Assembly: GCA_934102255.1 (NCBI GenBank)
Contig: CAKOSN010000028.1
Span: 1 to 24,705 of the forward strand
DNA: 24,705 nt
Reading direction: 5' to 3'
DNA from: an uncultured Bacilli bacterium
GTDB lineage: Bacteria; Bacillota_I; Bacilli_A; RF39; UBA660
Shown here: positions 7,436-15,052 of the stretch, one piece after another
Layout: each line of letters begins with the position of its first letter
Numbering within the stretch: the first letter of the stretch is position 1
The notes under the pieces: generated by a model
Seen by the model: the letters and a program-made list of their open reading frames with translations, nothing else
Database searches by the model: none
What the model was told of the DNA's origin: nothing
Position numbers and translations under genes: made by a program

Positions 7436-8261
7436 TTAAATCACCACTTTCTGTGTCTTTATCATCGGTACTATCGGCATCATAGAATATTTCTGTTTTA
7501 GGACGAAGTTCTTCAACTAGGGTCATTCTAAATTCATCTAATGATAAGTTGTATTTTAACTCACCATCAACAGCTATAGAAATTTTACCAGTTTCTTCTG
7601 ATACTACTAAGGCGATTGCATCGGTTTCTTCGGCAATACCTAAGGCAGCACGGTGTCTAGTACCTAAACGTTTAGAAATAGCTGGATTCATACTAGTTTT
7701 GAAAACAGCACCTGCACAGGTAATTCTATCTCCTTGAATGATAACGCCACCGTCATGTAAAGGGCTATTAGGAAAGAAAATAGTTCCTAATAAAGGACTT
7801 GTTAAATCAGCATACACTTTAGTTGCTGGAGTAATATATTCTTGTAGGGACATATCACGTTCGATAACAATTAAGGCTCCGATTCGGTTTTTCTTTAGGT
7901 ATTCAACAGCATCCATTATTTCATAAACAACTTTTTCACGTTCATCAACTGTTAAAATCTTATGACGACCAAGAAGCTGAGTTCGACCAATAGATTCCAA
8001 AACATTTCTAATTTCTGGTTGGAATATTACAATGATAGCTAGTGGTCCCCATTCTAGAATATATTCTAGTAAAAGACCGATTGTATATAAATTTAAGATA
8101 TTACTTATTACTTTGATTACAATAATTAGGAAAATTCCTTTAACAATAAGTACCATTTTTACATTATTTTTGATATTTTTTAATATGTAATAGAACATTA
8201 ACCATACTAAAGAGATATCAATTATTTTTGTAAATGTACTCCAAATTGTTTGTAGTGTCAT
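7428..8261 (-). CDS. cdaA: Diadenylate cyclase CdaA
   Basis: CdaA makes the second messenger c-di-AMP from two ATP at the inner face of the membrane. The 277-residue protein has three N-terminal membrane helices (about residues 10-30, 35-55, 58-80) and then the DAC domain. Its active-site motifs are in the expected places: LHDGG at 168-172 and TRHRAALG at 201-208. The first is normally DGA, so Ala is replaced by Gly at 172; the RHR motif is intact. The C-terminus is acidic (DADSTDDKDTESGD). The ATG follows AGAGAGATG. An extended -10 (TGCTATAAT, 8291-8299) lies about 30 bp upstream. First gene of the cdaA-cdaR operon. Confidence 0.95.
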   Translation of the reverse strand: MTLQTIWSTFTKIIDISLVWLMFYYILKNIKNNVKMVLIVKGIFLIIVIKVISNILNLYTIGLLLEYILEWGPLAIIVIFQPEIRNVLESIGRTQLLGRHKILTVDEREKVVYEIMDAVEYLKKNRIGALIVIERDMSLQEYITPATKVYADLTSPLLGTIFFPNSPLHDGGVIIQGDRITCAGAVFKTSMNPAISKRLGTRHRAALGIAEETDAIALVVSEETGKISIAVDGELKYNLSLDEFRMTLVEELRPKTEIFYDADSTDDKDTESGDLNE

Positions 8262-8290
8262 ATCTACATCTCTCTTTCTTATTCTAGTTT

Positions 8291-8299
8291 ATTATAGCA
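8291..8299 (-). promoter_or_regulatory. Extended -10 promoter of cdaA-cdaR
   Basis: TATAAT (8291-8296) is preceded by TGC, a perfect extended -10, about 30 bp before the cdaA start. No good -35 is seen, as is usual for extended -10 promoters. Confidence 0.55.
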
Positions 8300-8416
8300 A
8301 ATTATTATTTACTTTTCTAGTACTTATATAACGATGCAATTTTGCTAAAAATAGGTTAGGTTTTTAGTATTAAATAGACTAAAAGTATAATTTTAAAAAA
8401 TACACAACTCTTTAAA

Positions 8417-8446
8417 TTTTAAAAAAAAGTCCTAAAATGGACTTTT
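8417..8446 (-). terminator. Terminator overlapping the stop codon of the Asn-rich protein gene
   Basis: AAAAGTCC (8425-8432) pairs with GGACTTTT (8439-8446) around a 6-nt loop, with a T run following on the minus strand. The last codons (AAA AGT CCA) form the first arm and TAG lies at the loop boundary. Confidence 0.8.
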
Positions 8447-8917
8447 AAAACCTGGATTAGTTGGAGTATTATCACCTGCTGTTAATGCTTCAGTTGTACT
8501 GGAATTAGTATTTTGATTATTATTGATATTTATATTGTTATTAATAGCGGGATTAACAGGACTAATTTCTTGACTATTAGAAGTCCCATTAATATTAGTA
8601 TTATCGGTTGGATTAACGTTACTCATCATGTTATGATTAGCATTAGTATTACTATTATTTACAAAAGTGGTTGGCCCCATATTCATATCAAGTTGTTCAA
8701 CTTCTTCATCATTAGAACTTGGATTTTGACCTAGAGTAGCTCCTAAGCCTTGACCACCTTTTTTAGCTACTGCTTCCATATCTAGTTCTGGTTCTTTATA
8801 AGCTTCTCTAGGATGTTTCTTTTCTACAAAATAACCAATTATGGCAAAGATACCTATCAGTGCTAAAATAATAAAGATAATATAATAATTAGCTAATGTT
8901 TTTAAAATTTCTTCCAT
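8432..8917 (-). CDS. Hypothetical single-pass membrane protein with Asn-rich tail (161 aa)
   Basis: The family is not recognised. Residues about 10-31 form one membrane helix (YYIIFIILALIGIFAIIGYF) followed by a charged patch (EKKHPREAYKEPE), so the rest is probably cytoplasmic by the positive-inside rule. Residues 40-161 are low complexity: a Gly/Gln stretch, then long runs of Asn with Thr and Ser, ending in PGFKSPF. Nothing catalytic is visible. The ATG lies at 8915-8917 and the end is built into a terminator. It is monocistronic, between DUF3048 and cdaA. Low-complexity tails like this also occur at the ends of the S41 protease and the pilin-like protein at 21573. Confidence 0.72.
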   Translation of the reverse strand: MEEILKTLANYYIIFIILALIGIFAIIGYFVEKKHPREAYKEPELDMEAVAKKGGQGLGATLGQNPSSNDEEVEQLDMNMGPTTFVNNSNTNANHNMMSNVNPTDNTNINGTSNSQEISPVNPAINNNININNNQNTNSSTTEALTAGDNTPTNPGFKSPF

Positions 8918-8986
8918 GTAATTTCACAAATATAAATACGGCTTTAGGTATTTATAAAATCCTTTCTTTTTATTCTTTTAATTATT

Positions 8987-10051
8987 CTAGCCTTCAATCT
9001 TTAGAGTTTGATTTTTAGGTTGAATTTGAATGAAGGTATTACCGTCATTTACTTTTAGAGGAGTGCCATCTTCATAAGTATAAATAGTTTTACTATCTCG
9101 TGATGTCTTTTCCCAATTTATTTTTACAGCTACTCCATTAGAAATATAATAACCAGTACCTTTACCAATGTTTGCTATTTCTTGACGGCCCTTATCATCG
9201 CCTTTTATTGTAGAATTGGCTACTTGATAAGTTATAATATTTTTAAATGTGTATTGTTTTTTAGTTACATCATCAACGTGTTCTTTATTATTAACATAGC
9301 GTTTATAAACTTTATTTTCTTCATCATACACATATTTGTCAGTAATACTTGATGAGTATTTAATAGTTACAGTATTAGCAGGAATGGTTTCCATATTAGT
9401 TGTATCTATTTCATCTACTTCGTAATTTAGAAGTGGTTTTTCGGTACTAGTGGTACGATAGTTTAAACGTTTGGCAGCATTTTTTAACATTTCCATAGTT
9501 GTAAAGCCAGTATGTTCTGAGGAAACATTTAATGATTTATCACGATAGAAATATGTGCCTTCCCAAGTTAGACCATTAATATTATTGATATTATATTTAG
9601 AAATATCAGATTGAGCTTGTGGCGACCAGCCCCAGTGAGTGTAGATGGCATCATTTTCTAAAGCATAATCTAAAAAGTAATGACGACTAGAACGAACGCT
9701 ACCTATTTTAGCTGTATCTTGGTCTTTAAAGACAGCCATGTATCTTGTCAATCCACCTTCAACAATTATTTCATAAATCAAGTAAGCATCTTGTAAACCA
9801 GCATGATGTGCACGAGCTTGTGAGTGATTATTTATCATTACAGCATAGCTACGTGAATTAGAATTTAAATCTAATATTTGTAATTTCTTCGTTGGTGTTT
9901 CTTCTTGAACATTATTATTTGGTTCATTATTATCAATATCACTATTATTCTTCTTAGAAAAAACATTCAATAAAATTATAATTACAAGAAGAATTATGGC
10001 TATAGCAACCACACTAAATATTATCTTTGCTTTTTTAGTTAATTTTTTCAT
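8987..10051 (-). CDS. DUF3048 domain membrane protein (YerB-like)
   Basis: This is an extracytoplasmic protein of 354 aa held by one N-terminal membrane helix (about residues 9-29). There is no lipobox, although many YerB relatives are lipoproteins. After an Asn/Glu linker comes the DUF3048 domain (about 65-200) with its hallmark segments YAVMINNHSQARAHHAGLQ, IYEIIVEGGLTRYMAVF, IGSVRSSRHYFLDYA and THWGWSPQA. A C-terminal strand-rich part (about 220-350) completes the fold. The function of the family is not established. A GAGG Shine-Dalgarno sequence stands 6 bp before the ATG. It lies 99 bp after smpB in the same direction without a clear terminator between them. Confidence 0.88.
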   Translation of the reverse strand: MKKLTKKAKIIFSVVAIAIILLVIIILLNVFSKKNNSDIDNNEPNNNVQEETPTKKLQILDLNSNSRSYAVMINNHSQARAHHAGLQDAYLIYEIIVEGGLTRYMAVFKDQDTAKIGSVRSSRHYFLDYALENDAIYTHWGWSPQAQSDISKYNINNINGLTWEGTYFYRDKSLNVSSEHTGFTTMEMLKNAAKRLNYRTTSTEKPLLNYEVDEIDTTNMETIPANTVTIKYSSSITDKYVYDEENKVYKRYVNNKEHVDDVTKKQYTFKNIITYQVANSTIKGDDKGRQEIANIGKGTGYYISNGVAVKINWEKTSRDSKTIYTYEDGTPLKVNDGNTFIQIQPKNQTLKIEG

Positions 10052-10150
10052 TTTATACCTCGTCTAATATAGTAGTGTATAAATAACTACTACTACTTTT
10101 ATTTAAATTTTTTTAGATAACTGCATACTTTATTTAAGTTTTTAATATTA

Positions 10151-10588
10151 CTAACGATAACTATTTAAACGAGCATTTTCTCTTTTTAAATCTCTTTCTT
10201 TAATAGTTTCTCTTTTATCATATAACTTTTTGCCTCGACATAAGCCGATTGTTACTTTAGCTTTACCATTCTTAAAATGGATATCTAATGGAATAAGAGA
10301 GTAACCACTGCGACTAACTTTATTAAATAATTTTGTTATTTCACTTTTATGAAGTAAGAGTTTACGTGTTCTTCTGGTATCATGATTGAAAATATTACCT
10401 TCATCATACTTGGCAATGAAAGTATTAAGAAGATATACTTCACCTTTTTTTATAATGGCAAAGGAATCACTTAAGTCGCATGATGATTTACGTAATGATT
10501 TTATTTCTGTTCCTTTTAAAGCAATACCAGCTTCGATAGTTTCTTCAATAAAGTACTCAAATTTTGCTTTTCTGTTTTGTATTTCCAT
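10151..10588 (-). CDS. smpB: SsrA-binding protein SmpB
   Basis: SmpB binds tmRNA and brings it to stalled ribosomes for trans-translation. The 145-residue protein has the whole fold: NRKAKFEYFIEETIEAGIAL, KGTEIKSLR, the GEVYLLN strand, HDTRRTRKLLLHKSEI, and the C-terminal tail KLYDKRETIKERDLKRE that inserts in the mRNA path. The start ATG lies inside the end of rnr, so the two genes overlap by 32 bp in different frames, and the usual homology begins close to this Met. The pairing fits their biology: RNase R degrades the faulty mRNA released by trans-translation. tmRNA itself (ssrA) is not in the window. Confidence 0.96.
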   Translation of the reverse strand: MEIQNRKAKFEYFIEETIEAGIALKGTEIKSLRKSSCDLSDSFAIIKKGEVYLLNTFIAKYDEGNIFNHDTRRTRKLLLHKSEITKLFNKVSRSGYSLIPLDIHFKNGKAKVTIGLCRGKKLYDKRETIKERDLKRENARLNSYR

Positions 10589-12683
10589 TTTTTTCTTCTA
10601 CAATTTCAAAGTCTATCATAGCTGTTTCTTTACTAGCGGCTACGCATTTAACTTTTACTTTATCTCCTAATCTGTATGTTTTTTTAGTACTTTTTCCTAC
10701 TAAGCTTAAAAGTTCTGGAATGTAATTAAAGTAGTCCTTTTTTAAACTACTAATATGAACAAGGCCTTCAACTAGATTATCTAATTCAACAAAGAACCCA
10801 AAATTAGTAATTGTGTTAATTTTACCAATATATTCTTCGCCAATATGATTTTCCATATATTCAGCCATTTTCATATCATCAACATCTCGTTCAGCGTTAG
10901 TGGCTGCTACTTCACGTTCGCTACTATGTGCTGCTATTTGAGATAATGAAGTATTTAACATTTCAATAGTTGATTTTGAATAGTCATCTTCTACTAGATA
11001 TTTTTTTAATAAACGATGAACCACTAAATCAGGATAACGTCTAATTGGTGAAGTAAAATGAGTATAAGCACGGGATGCTATACCAAAGTGTCCCAAATTT
11101 TCACTACGATATTCAGCTTTTCGCATGCTTCTTAATAACATTTCTGATAATATTTCAAATTCTTTTTTATCTTTTAGTTCTTCTAAAATCTTTTGCATTG
11201 TATATGGCGTTACATCTTTTATTTTTGTATGTAGGCGATACCCTAAAATATTAATCATATTCATAAAGTCTTCGATTTTTTCGGGTTTAGGTGTTTCATG
11301 GACACGATAGATAAATGGTAAACCCATATTATATATATGACCGGCAACGCATTCATTAGCAGCTATCATGAAGTCTTCGATTAATTTTTCACCTTCACCA
11401 CGAACACGTTTTTGAACATCTATGGCATGACCTTGTTCATCTTGAATGATTTTTACTTCATCTAAATCAAAATCGATATAGCCACGTTTTTCTTTCATCT
11501 TACGTAGAATTTTAGCAAGTTTGTGCATTCCTTTTAAGGTTTCTGCAAATGGTTCATAACCAGTAGGTACAACATTTTCCATGATAATTTTATTAACATT
11601 TTTATAGGTCATTTTTTTACTACTCTTAATGTAACTTTGGAAAATATCATAGTCCAGTAATTTCCCTTCAGGACTATATTTCATAACACAGGACATACTA
11701 AGACGAATAACGCCTTCATTTAAAGAGCAGATTCCATTAGATAGTTTATGAGGTATCATCGGAATTACTGTATCAGCTAAGTAAGATGAAGTTCCTCGTT
11801 CATAGGCAGTATCCCCTAAGGCAGTATTTTCTTTAACATAATTTGAAACATCGGCAATGTGGACTCCTAGGATATAGTTTTCGCCTTCTTTTTCTAAACT
11901 AATAGCATCATCGATGTCTTTAGTGTCATCACCGTCGATTGTAAAAATCATTTTTTCAGTTAAATCACGACGATTTTTTAATTCAGATGTGTCAACTACA
12001 TCAGGAATATGCTCTAATTCTTCTAAAACACGAGGGCTAAAGTCTTCATAAATGCCATATTTATAAGCGATACTTAGAATGTCAACTTGTGGGTCATTTT
12101 TATGCCCAATAATTTTTAAGACATCACCAGAGTAAACATGATTTTTAAGACGTTCAGTTATTTCAACTAATACTTTATGTCCTTCAACACAATTATGAGT
12201 AGTATCAGGATTTAGAATTACAGTTATATCTTTTTTATCATCGTCTAATTTTAGACACATTTTATTGTGATGAATAATAATTTCACCAACAACATTTTTT
12301 AAATCTCTTTTGATGACTTTGATAATTTTTCCTTCTTTGCGTCCGGTTCTGCTAGTTACTTCACAAAGAACTATATCTTCATCGATAGCGTCTTTTAAGT
12401 TAGTTTTATCAATGTATATGTCATCTTCTTCTGGCAAAATAACAAAGCCAAAGCCTTTTTTATTAACTGATAAAGGTCCTATTTTTAAAGAAGGACAATT
12501 TTTCAAAAGAATATATTTTTCTTTTTTAGTATAGAATACTTTATATTCATCTATTAATTTTTTTAAAGTATCTTGTAGTTCTCGCAATTCTTCAGGCGTT
12601 TTAAGTCCCATTAAGTCATTTATCTCAATCAATGTTTTAGCTTCATGTATATTGTTTAATAATTTTAATAATTTTTCTTCCAT
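10557..12683 (-). CDS. rnr: Ribonuclease R
   Basis: This 3'-to-5' exoribonuclease degrades structured RNA and tmRNA-tagged messages. The 708-residue protein has a helical N-terminal region (1-60), two cold-shock-like domains (about 65-205, starting GPLSVNKKGFGFVILPEE), and the RNB catalytic domain with its acidic cluster at 250-259 (DGDDTKDIDD: Asp250, 252/253, 256, 258/259). The RNB domain continues through HFTSPIRRYPDLVVHR. One S1 domain follows (about 615-695, YIGKINTITNFGFFVEL), then a short basic tail. An AAGGA Shine-Dalgarno sequence lies 6-7 bp before the ATG. It ends in TGA inside smpB. In Bacilli rnr usually follows secG; here a pilin-like gene lies between them. Confidence 0.96.
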   Translation of the reverse strand: MEEKLLKLLNNIHEAKTLIEINDLMGLKTPEELRELQDTLKKLIDEYKVFYTKKEKYILLKNCPSLKIGPLSVNKKGFGFVILPEEDDIYIDKTNLKDAIDEDIVLCEVTSRTGRKEGKIIKVIKRDLKNVVGEIIIHHNKMCLKLDDDKKDITVILNPDTTHNCVEGHKVLVEITERLKNHVYSGDVLKIIGHKNDPQVDILSIAYKYGIYEDFSPRVLEELEHIPDVVDTSELKNRRDLTEKMIFTIDGDDTKDIDDAISLEKEGENYILGVHIADVSNYVKENTALGDTAYERGTSSYLADTVIPMIPHKLSNGICSLNEGVIRLSMSCVMKYSPEGKLLDYDIFQSYIKSSKKMTYKNVNKIIMENVVPTGYEPFAETLKGMHKLAKILRKMKEKRGYIDFDLDEVKIIQDEQGHAIDVQKRVRGEGEKLIEDFMIAANECVAGHIYNMGLPFIYRVHETPKPEKIEDFMNMINILGYRLHTKIKDVTPYTMQKILEELKDKKEFEILSEMLLRSMRKAEYRSENLGHFGIASRAYTHFTSPIRRYPDLVVHRLLKKYLVEDDYSKSTIEMLNTSLSQIAAHSSEREVAATNAERDVDDMKMAEYMENHIGEEYIGKINTITNFGFFVELDNLVEGLVHISSLKKDYFNYIPELLSLVGKSTKKTYRLGDKVKVKCVAASKETAMIDFEIVEEKNGNTKQKSKI

Positions 12684-12758
12684 ATTTTTTCCTTATCTAT
12701 TAAGCATTAATTTTACTTTTTATATCTTCCTTATATAATAATTACTATATTTTATCTT

Positions 12759-13169
12759 TTATGGTTTGGATAAAGTACAAGTTTTTTTATAATATTCTCC
12801 TTCTTTTACCCATTTAATATTAACATAAGTTGAAGTTTTATTTAAACTATCTATTTTTTTTCCTGTTTCATCATAAGAAGTATAAGCATCTATCAAACCA
12901 CTTTTTATAAGTGTGTCTAATGTTATATTGCATCCGTTTGTAGCTTTTTTGCAATCTTCTCTAGTTTTACCAACGATACTTTTAGCATTTAAACTATCTA
13001 TTGCATTACAAGCAGCATCGACTATTTTCTGGTCGTTCTTTTCTGACAAACTTTTATCTTCTTTACTGCTACTGCCTTGTAAGTTGATAACAATTATAGT
13101 TGATGATAACGTAATTAAAACTATAGTTGCAATAAGTTCGATTAAAGTAAAGCCCTTTTTATTATTCAT
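12759..13169 (-). CDS. Type IV pilin-like (pseudopilin) protein with class III signal peptide
   Basis: The 136-residue protein starts MNNKKGFTLIELIATIVL, a textbook prepilin leader. Cleavage by a prepilin peptidase would fall after Gly6, leaving Phe7 as the first mature residue and Glu11 at +5. A hydrophobic helix runs to about residue 30, then a globular head of about 105 residues with four cysteines (54, 73, 80, 131) that could pair, including DAACNAIDSL and NGCNITLDTLIKSGLID. I chose the ATG at 13167-13169, with AGAGG 5 bp upstream, over one at 13187. It lies between secG, whose terminator precedes it, and rnr. A TATAAT is at 13186-13191. No pilus ATPase, prepilin peptidase or platform gene is present. 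ComGC-like or another minor pilin: undecided. Confidence 0.85.
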   Translation of the reverse strand: MNNKKGFTLIELIATIVLITLSSTIIVINLQGSSSKEDKSLSEKNDQKIVDAACNAIDSLNAKSIVGKTREDCKKATNGCNITLDTLIKSGLIDAYTSYDETGKKIDSLNKTSTYVNIKWVKEGEYYKKTCTLSKP

Positions 13170-13206
13170 ACTTACCTCTACAAACATTATAAAACATTAT
13201 TAGTTT

Positions 13207-13237
13207 AAAAAAAAGTCTTTTAAATGTAAGACTTTTT
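13207..13237 (-). terminator. Terminator of secG
   Basis: 13210-13219 (AAAAAGTCTT) pairs perfectly with 13228-13237 (AAGACTTTTT) around an 8-nt loop, with a T run on the minus strand. Its first arm includes part of the secG stop codon at 13236-13238. Confidence 0.82.
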
Positions 13238-13454
13238 ATTTTTGTAAAAATATGATCAATGCTATTACGAAGAAAAGAACTCCTAATATTAAAGTTAAAC
13301 GGCTAATTAGTAATTCTAGGCCTCTTTCTTTTTGATGAGTAAATAATGCTTCATTACCACCTGAAATTATTTGACCTGCATCACTTGCTTTATTACTTTG
13401 TAATAAGACTATAGCAATTAATAATATTGATACTATTAACAACATTGTTTCCAT
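13236..13454 (-). CDS. secG: Preprotein translocase subunit SecG
   Basis: SecG is the small accessory subunit of the SecYEG channel. The 72-residue protein has two membrane helices (about residues 2-18 and 51-69) and the conserved cytoplasmic loop: VLLQSNKASDAGQIISGGNE, then LF-HQKERGLELLISRLT. Size matches Bacilli SecG. A GGGAGTGG Shine-Dalgarno sequence precedes the ATG. It has a consensus promoter at 13481-13509 and is closed by a hairpin immediately at its stop codon. Confidence 0.95.
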   Translation of the reverse strand: METMLLIVSILLIAIVLLQSNKASDAGQIISGGNEALFTHQKERGLELLISRLTLILGVLFFVIALIIFLQK

Positions 13455-13480
13455 TGATTGCCACTCCCATTTCTTGTAAA

Positions 13481-13509
13481 ACTATATCATACTTGTTATT
13501 TAATTTCAA
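13481..13509 (-). promoter_or_regulatory. Promoter of secG
   Basis: TTGAAA (13504-13509) and TATAGT (13481-13486) are spaced 17 bp apart and point at secG. The -35 box lies in the distal arm of the hairpin that follows enolase. Confidence 0.7.
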
Positions 13510-13530
13510 GAAATTACATTATTTCTTGAA
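13505..13530 (-). terminator. Hairpin after enolase (probable terminator)
   Basis: 13505-13514 (TTCAAGAAAT) pairs perfectly with 13521-13530 (ATTTCTTGAA) around a 6-nt loop. It lies 10 bp after the eno stop. The minus-strand tail (ATTAAATAAC) is a poor T tract, so termination may be partial. Confidence 0.5.
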
Positions 13531-13539
13531 GTTTTTTAC

Positions 13540-14772
13540 TTATTTTTCCATTAATTTTTCTTCAATACGAAGTAATCTATTGTATTTAGCAATTCTTTCA
13601 CCACGTGATAGAGAACCAGTCTTAATATAAGGAATATCTAGACCTACGGCCAAATCAGCAATAAATGTATCTTCTGTTTCACCGCTACGATGAGAAATTA
13701 CCATTTTATAACCATTTTTTCTAGCTAATAGAATAGTTTCCATCATTTCTGATACAGTACCAATTTGGTTTGCCTTTAATAGGATAGCATTACCAGCATG
13801 CATATCGATTGCTTTTTGTAAGAATTTCTTATTAGTAACAAAGTAATCATCACCAACTAACATGATTTTTTCACCAATTTTAGCTGTTAATTTAGCTAAT
13901 GATTCAAAATCATCTTCCATGAAAGCATCTTCAATACTAATAATTGGATACTTTTCAATTAAATCTAAGTAATAATTCATTAAATCATCACTAGTTAAGT
14001 TCTTTTTATCTACTGAATATTTCTTTGTTTCATCGTTATACATTTCACTTGATGCAGCATCTAAAGCGATAAATACTTCTTCACCTGGTTTATAACCGGC
14101 TTCAGTGATAGCTTTAACAATTAATTGTAATGCTTCTTCATTATTTTTTAAGTTTGGAGCGAAGCCACCTTCATCACCAACACCAGTAGATAGTCCCATA
14201 CCGTCTAAGATTTTCTTTAACGTATGGAATACTTCAGCACCTGCTCTTAATCTTTCTTTGAAAGGTTTAATTACAGGAACAATCATAAATTCTTGAATAT
14301 CTAAATCGTTATTAGCATGTTTACCACCATTAACAATATTCATCATTGGAATTGGTAGGCCAACAGTACCGTTAGATACGAATTCATATAATTCTTTGCC
14401 AGCATTTGCGGCTGCTGCTTTTAAGCATGCTAGTGATACAGCTAAAGTTGCATTAGCACCTAAATTAGTTTTAAATTCAGTACCGTCTAATTTTAATAAG
14501 TCAGCATCAATTTGATTTTGAACTAATTCTTTACCTTCTAATTCTTTAGCAATAATATCATTAATATTACTTACAGCTTTTAAAACGCCTTTGCCATTAT
14601 AACGACTTTTATCATTATCACGTAGTTCTAAAGCTTCTCTTGAACCAGTTGAAGCTCCTGATGGAACTGAGGCAGTTGCTTTAATTCCGTTTTCAAGAGT
14701 AACATCACATTCTACAGTTGGGTTTCCTCTTGAATCTAAAATTTCTCTTGCATATATTTTTTTGATTTTCAT
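13540..14772 (-). CDS. eno: Enolase (phosphopyruvate hydratase)
   Basis: Enolase turns 2-phosphoglycerate into phosphoenolpyruvate in glycolysis. The 410-residue protein has the N-terminal capping domain (REILDSRGNPTVE, SGASTGSREALELRD) and the barrel: NGGKHANNDLDIQEF at 148-162, GVGDEGGFAPN with Glu201, metal ligands Asp238, Glu281 and Asp308 (VGDDYF), catalytic Lys333 in LLKANQIGT, ISHRSGETED at 359-368, and the closing GSLSRGERIAKYNRLLRIE. It is slightly short against the usual 425-435. The frame extends upstream to 14814, but that part would cover the promoter. The ATG at 14770-14772 follows AAGGTGAAGGTGA and gives the usual N-terminus. It is transcribed alone. Confidence 0.97.
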   Translation of the reverse strand: MKIKKIYAREILDSRGNPTVECDVTLENGIKATASVPSGASTGSREALELRDNDKSRYNGKGVLKAVSNINDIIAKELEGKELVQNQIDADLLKLDGTEFKTNLGANATLAVSLACLKAAAANAGKELYEFVSNGTVGLPIPMMNIVNGGKHANNDLDIQEFMIVPVIKPFKERLRAGAEVFHTLKKILDGMGLSTGVGDEGGFAPNLKNNEEALQLIVKAITEAGYKPGEEVFIALDAASSEMYNDETKKYSVDKKNLTSDDLMNYYLDLIEKYPIISIEDAFMEDDFESLAKLTAKIGEKIMLVGDDYFVTNKKFLQKAIDMHAGNAILLKANQIGTVSEMMETILLARKNGYKMVISHRSGETEDTFIADLAVGLDIPYIKTGSLSRGERIAKYNRLLRIEEKLMEK

Positions 14773-14802
14773 TTTATTCACCTTCACCTTTTTCACTATG
14801 AT

Positions 14803-14831
14803 ATTGTACCTCATTTTAAATTAATTATCAA
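14803..14831 (-). promoter_or_regulatory. Promoter of eno
   Basis: TTGATA (14826-14831) and TACAAT (14803-14808) with 17 bp between them, about 30 bp upstream of the eno start. Confidence 0.7.
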
Positions 14832-15012
14832 TATTACAACACCAACAGATTAAAGAAAAAATTAATAATTTTATTAGTTATAACCAGATGATTTTTATTT
14901 ATAAGTTTAATTGCGATTATGAAAAAAAGCTAAATTTTAAAAAGCTCTTTATATAAATTATATTTATATATCAGTATAGTTTTAATTTATTAATGTTAAT
15001 TATCGCAGTTAA

Positions 15013-15034
15013 AACAAAAAAGCCTCTAGGGGCT
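15013..15034 (-). terminator. Short terminator after the DUF308 gene
   Basis: AGCC/GGCT arms (15021-15034) form a small G+C-rich hairpin, followed on the minus strand by a run of six T. It lies 19 bp after the stop at 15053. The rest of the gap to eno is A+T-rich and carries only the eno promoter. Confidence 0.6.
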
Positions 15035-15052
15035 CAAATTAAAATCAACGAT

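Noticed and set aside
10058..10100. AGTAGT/ACTACT repeats upstream of the DUF3048 gene as a terminator of smpB
   Set aside because: The pairing is short and no T tract follows on the minus strand. It could be an operator, but nothing supports that.
10386..10670. Plus-strand 94-aa frame opposite smpB/rnr
   Set aside because: It lies wholly opposite conserved smpB and rnr coding sequence and has no ribosome binding site.
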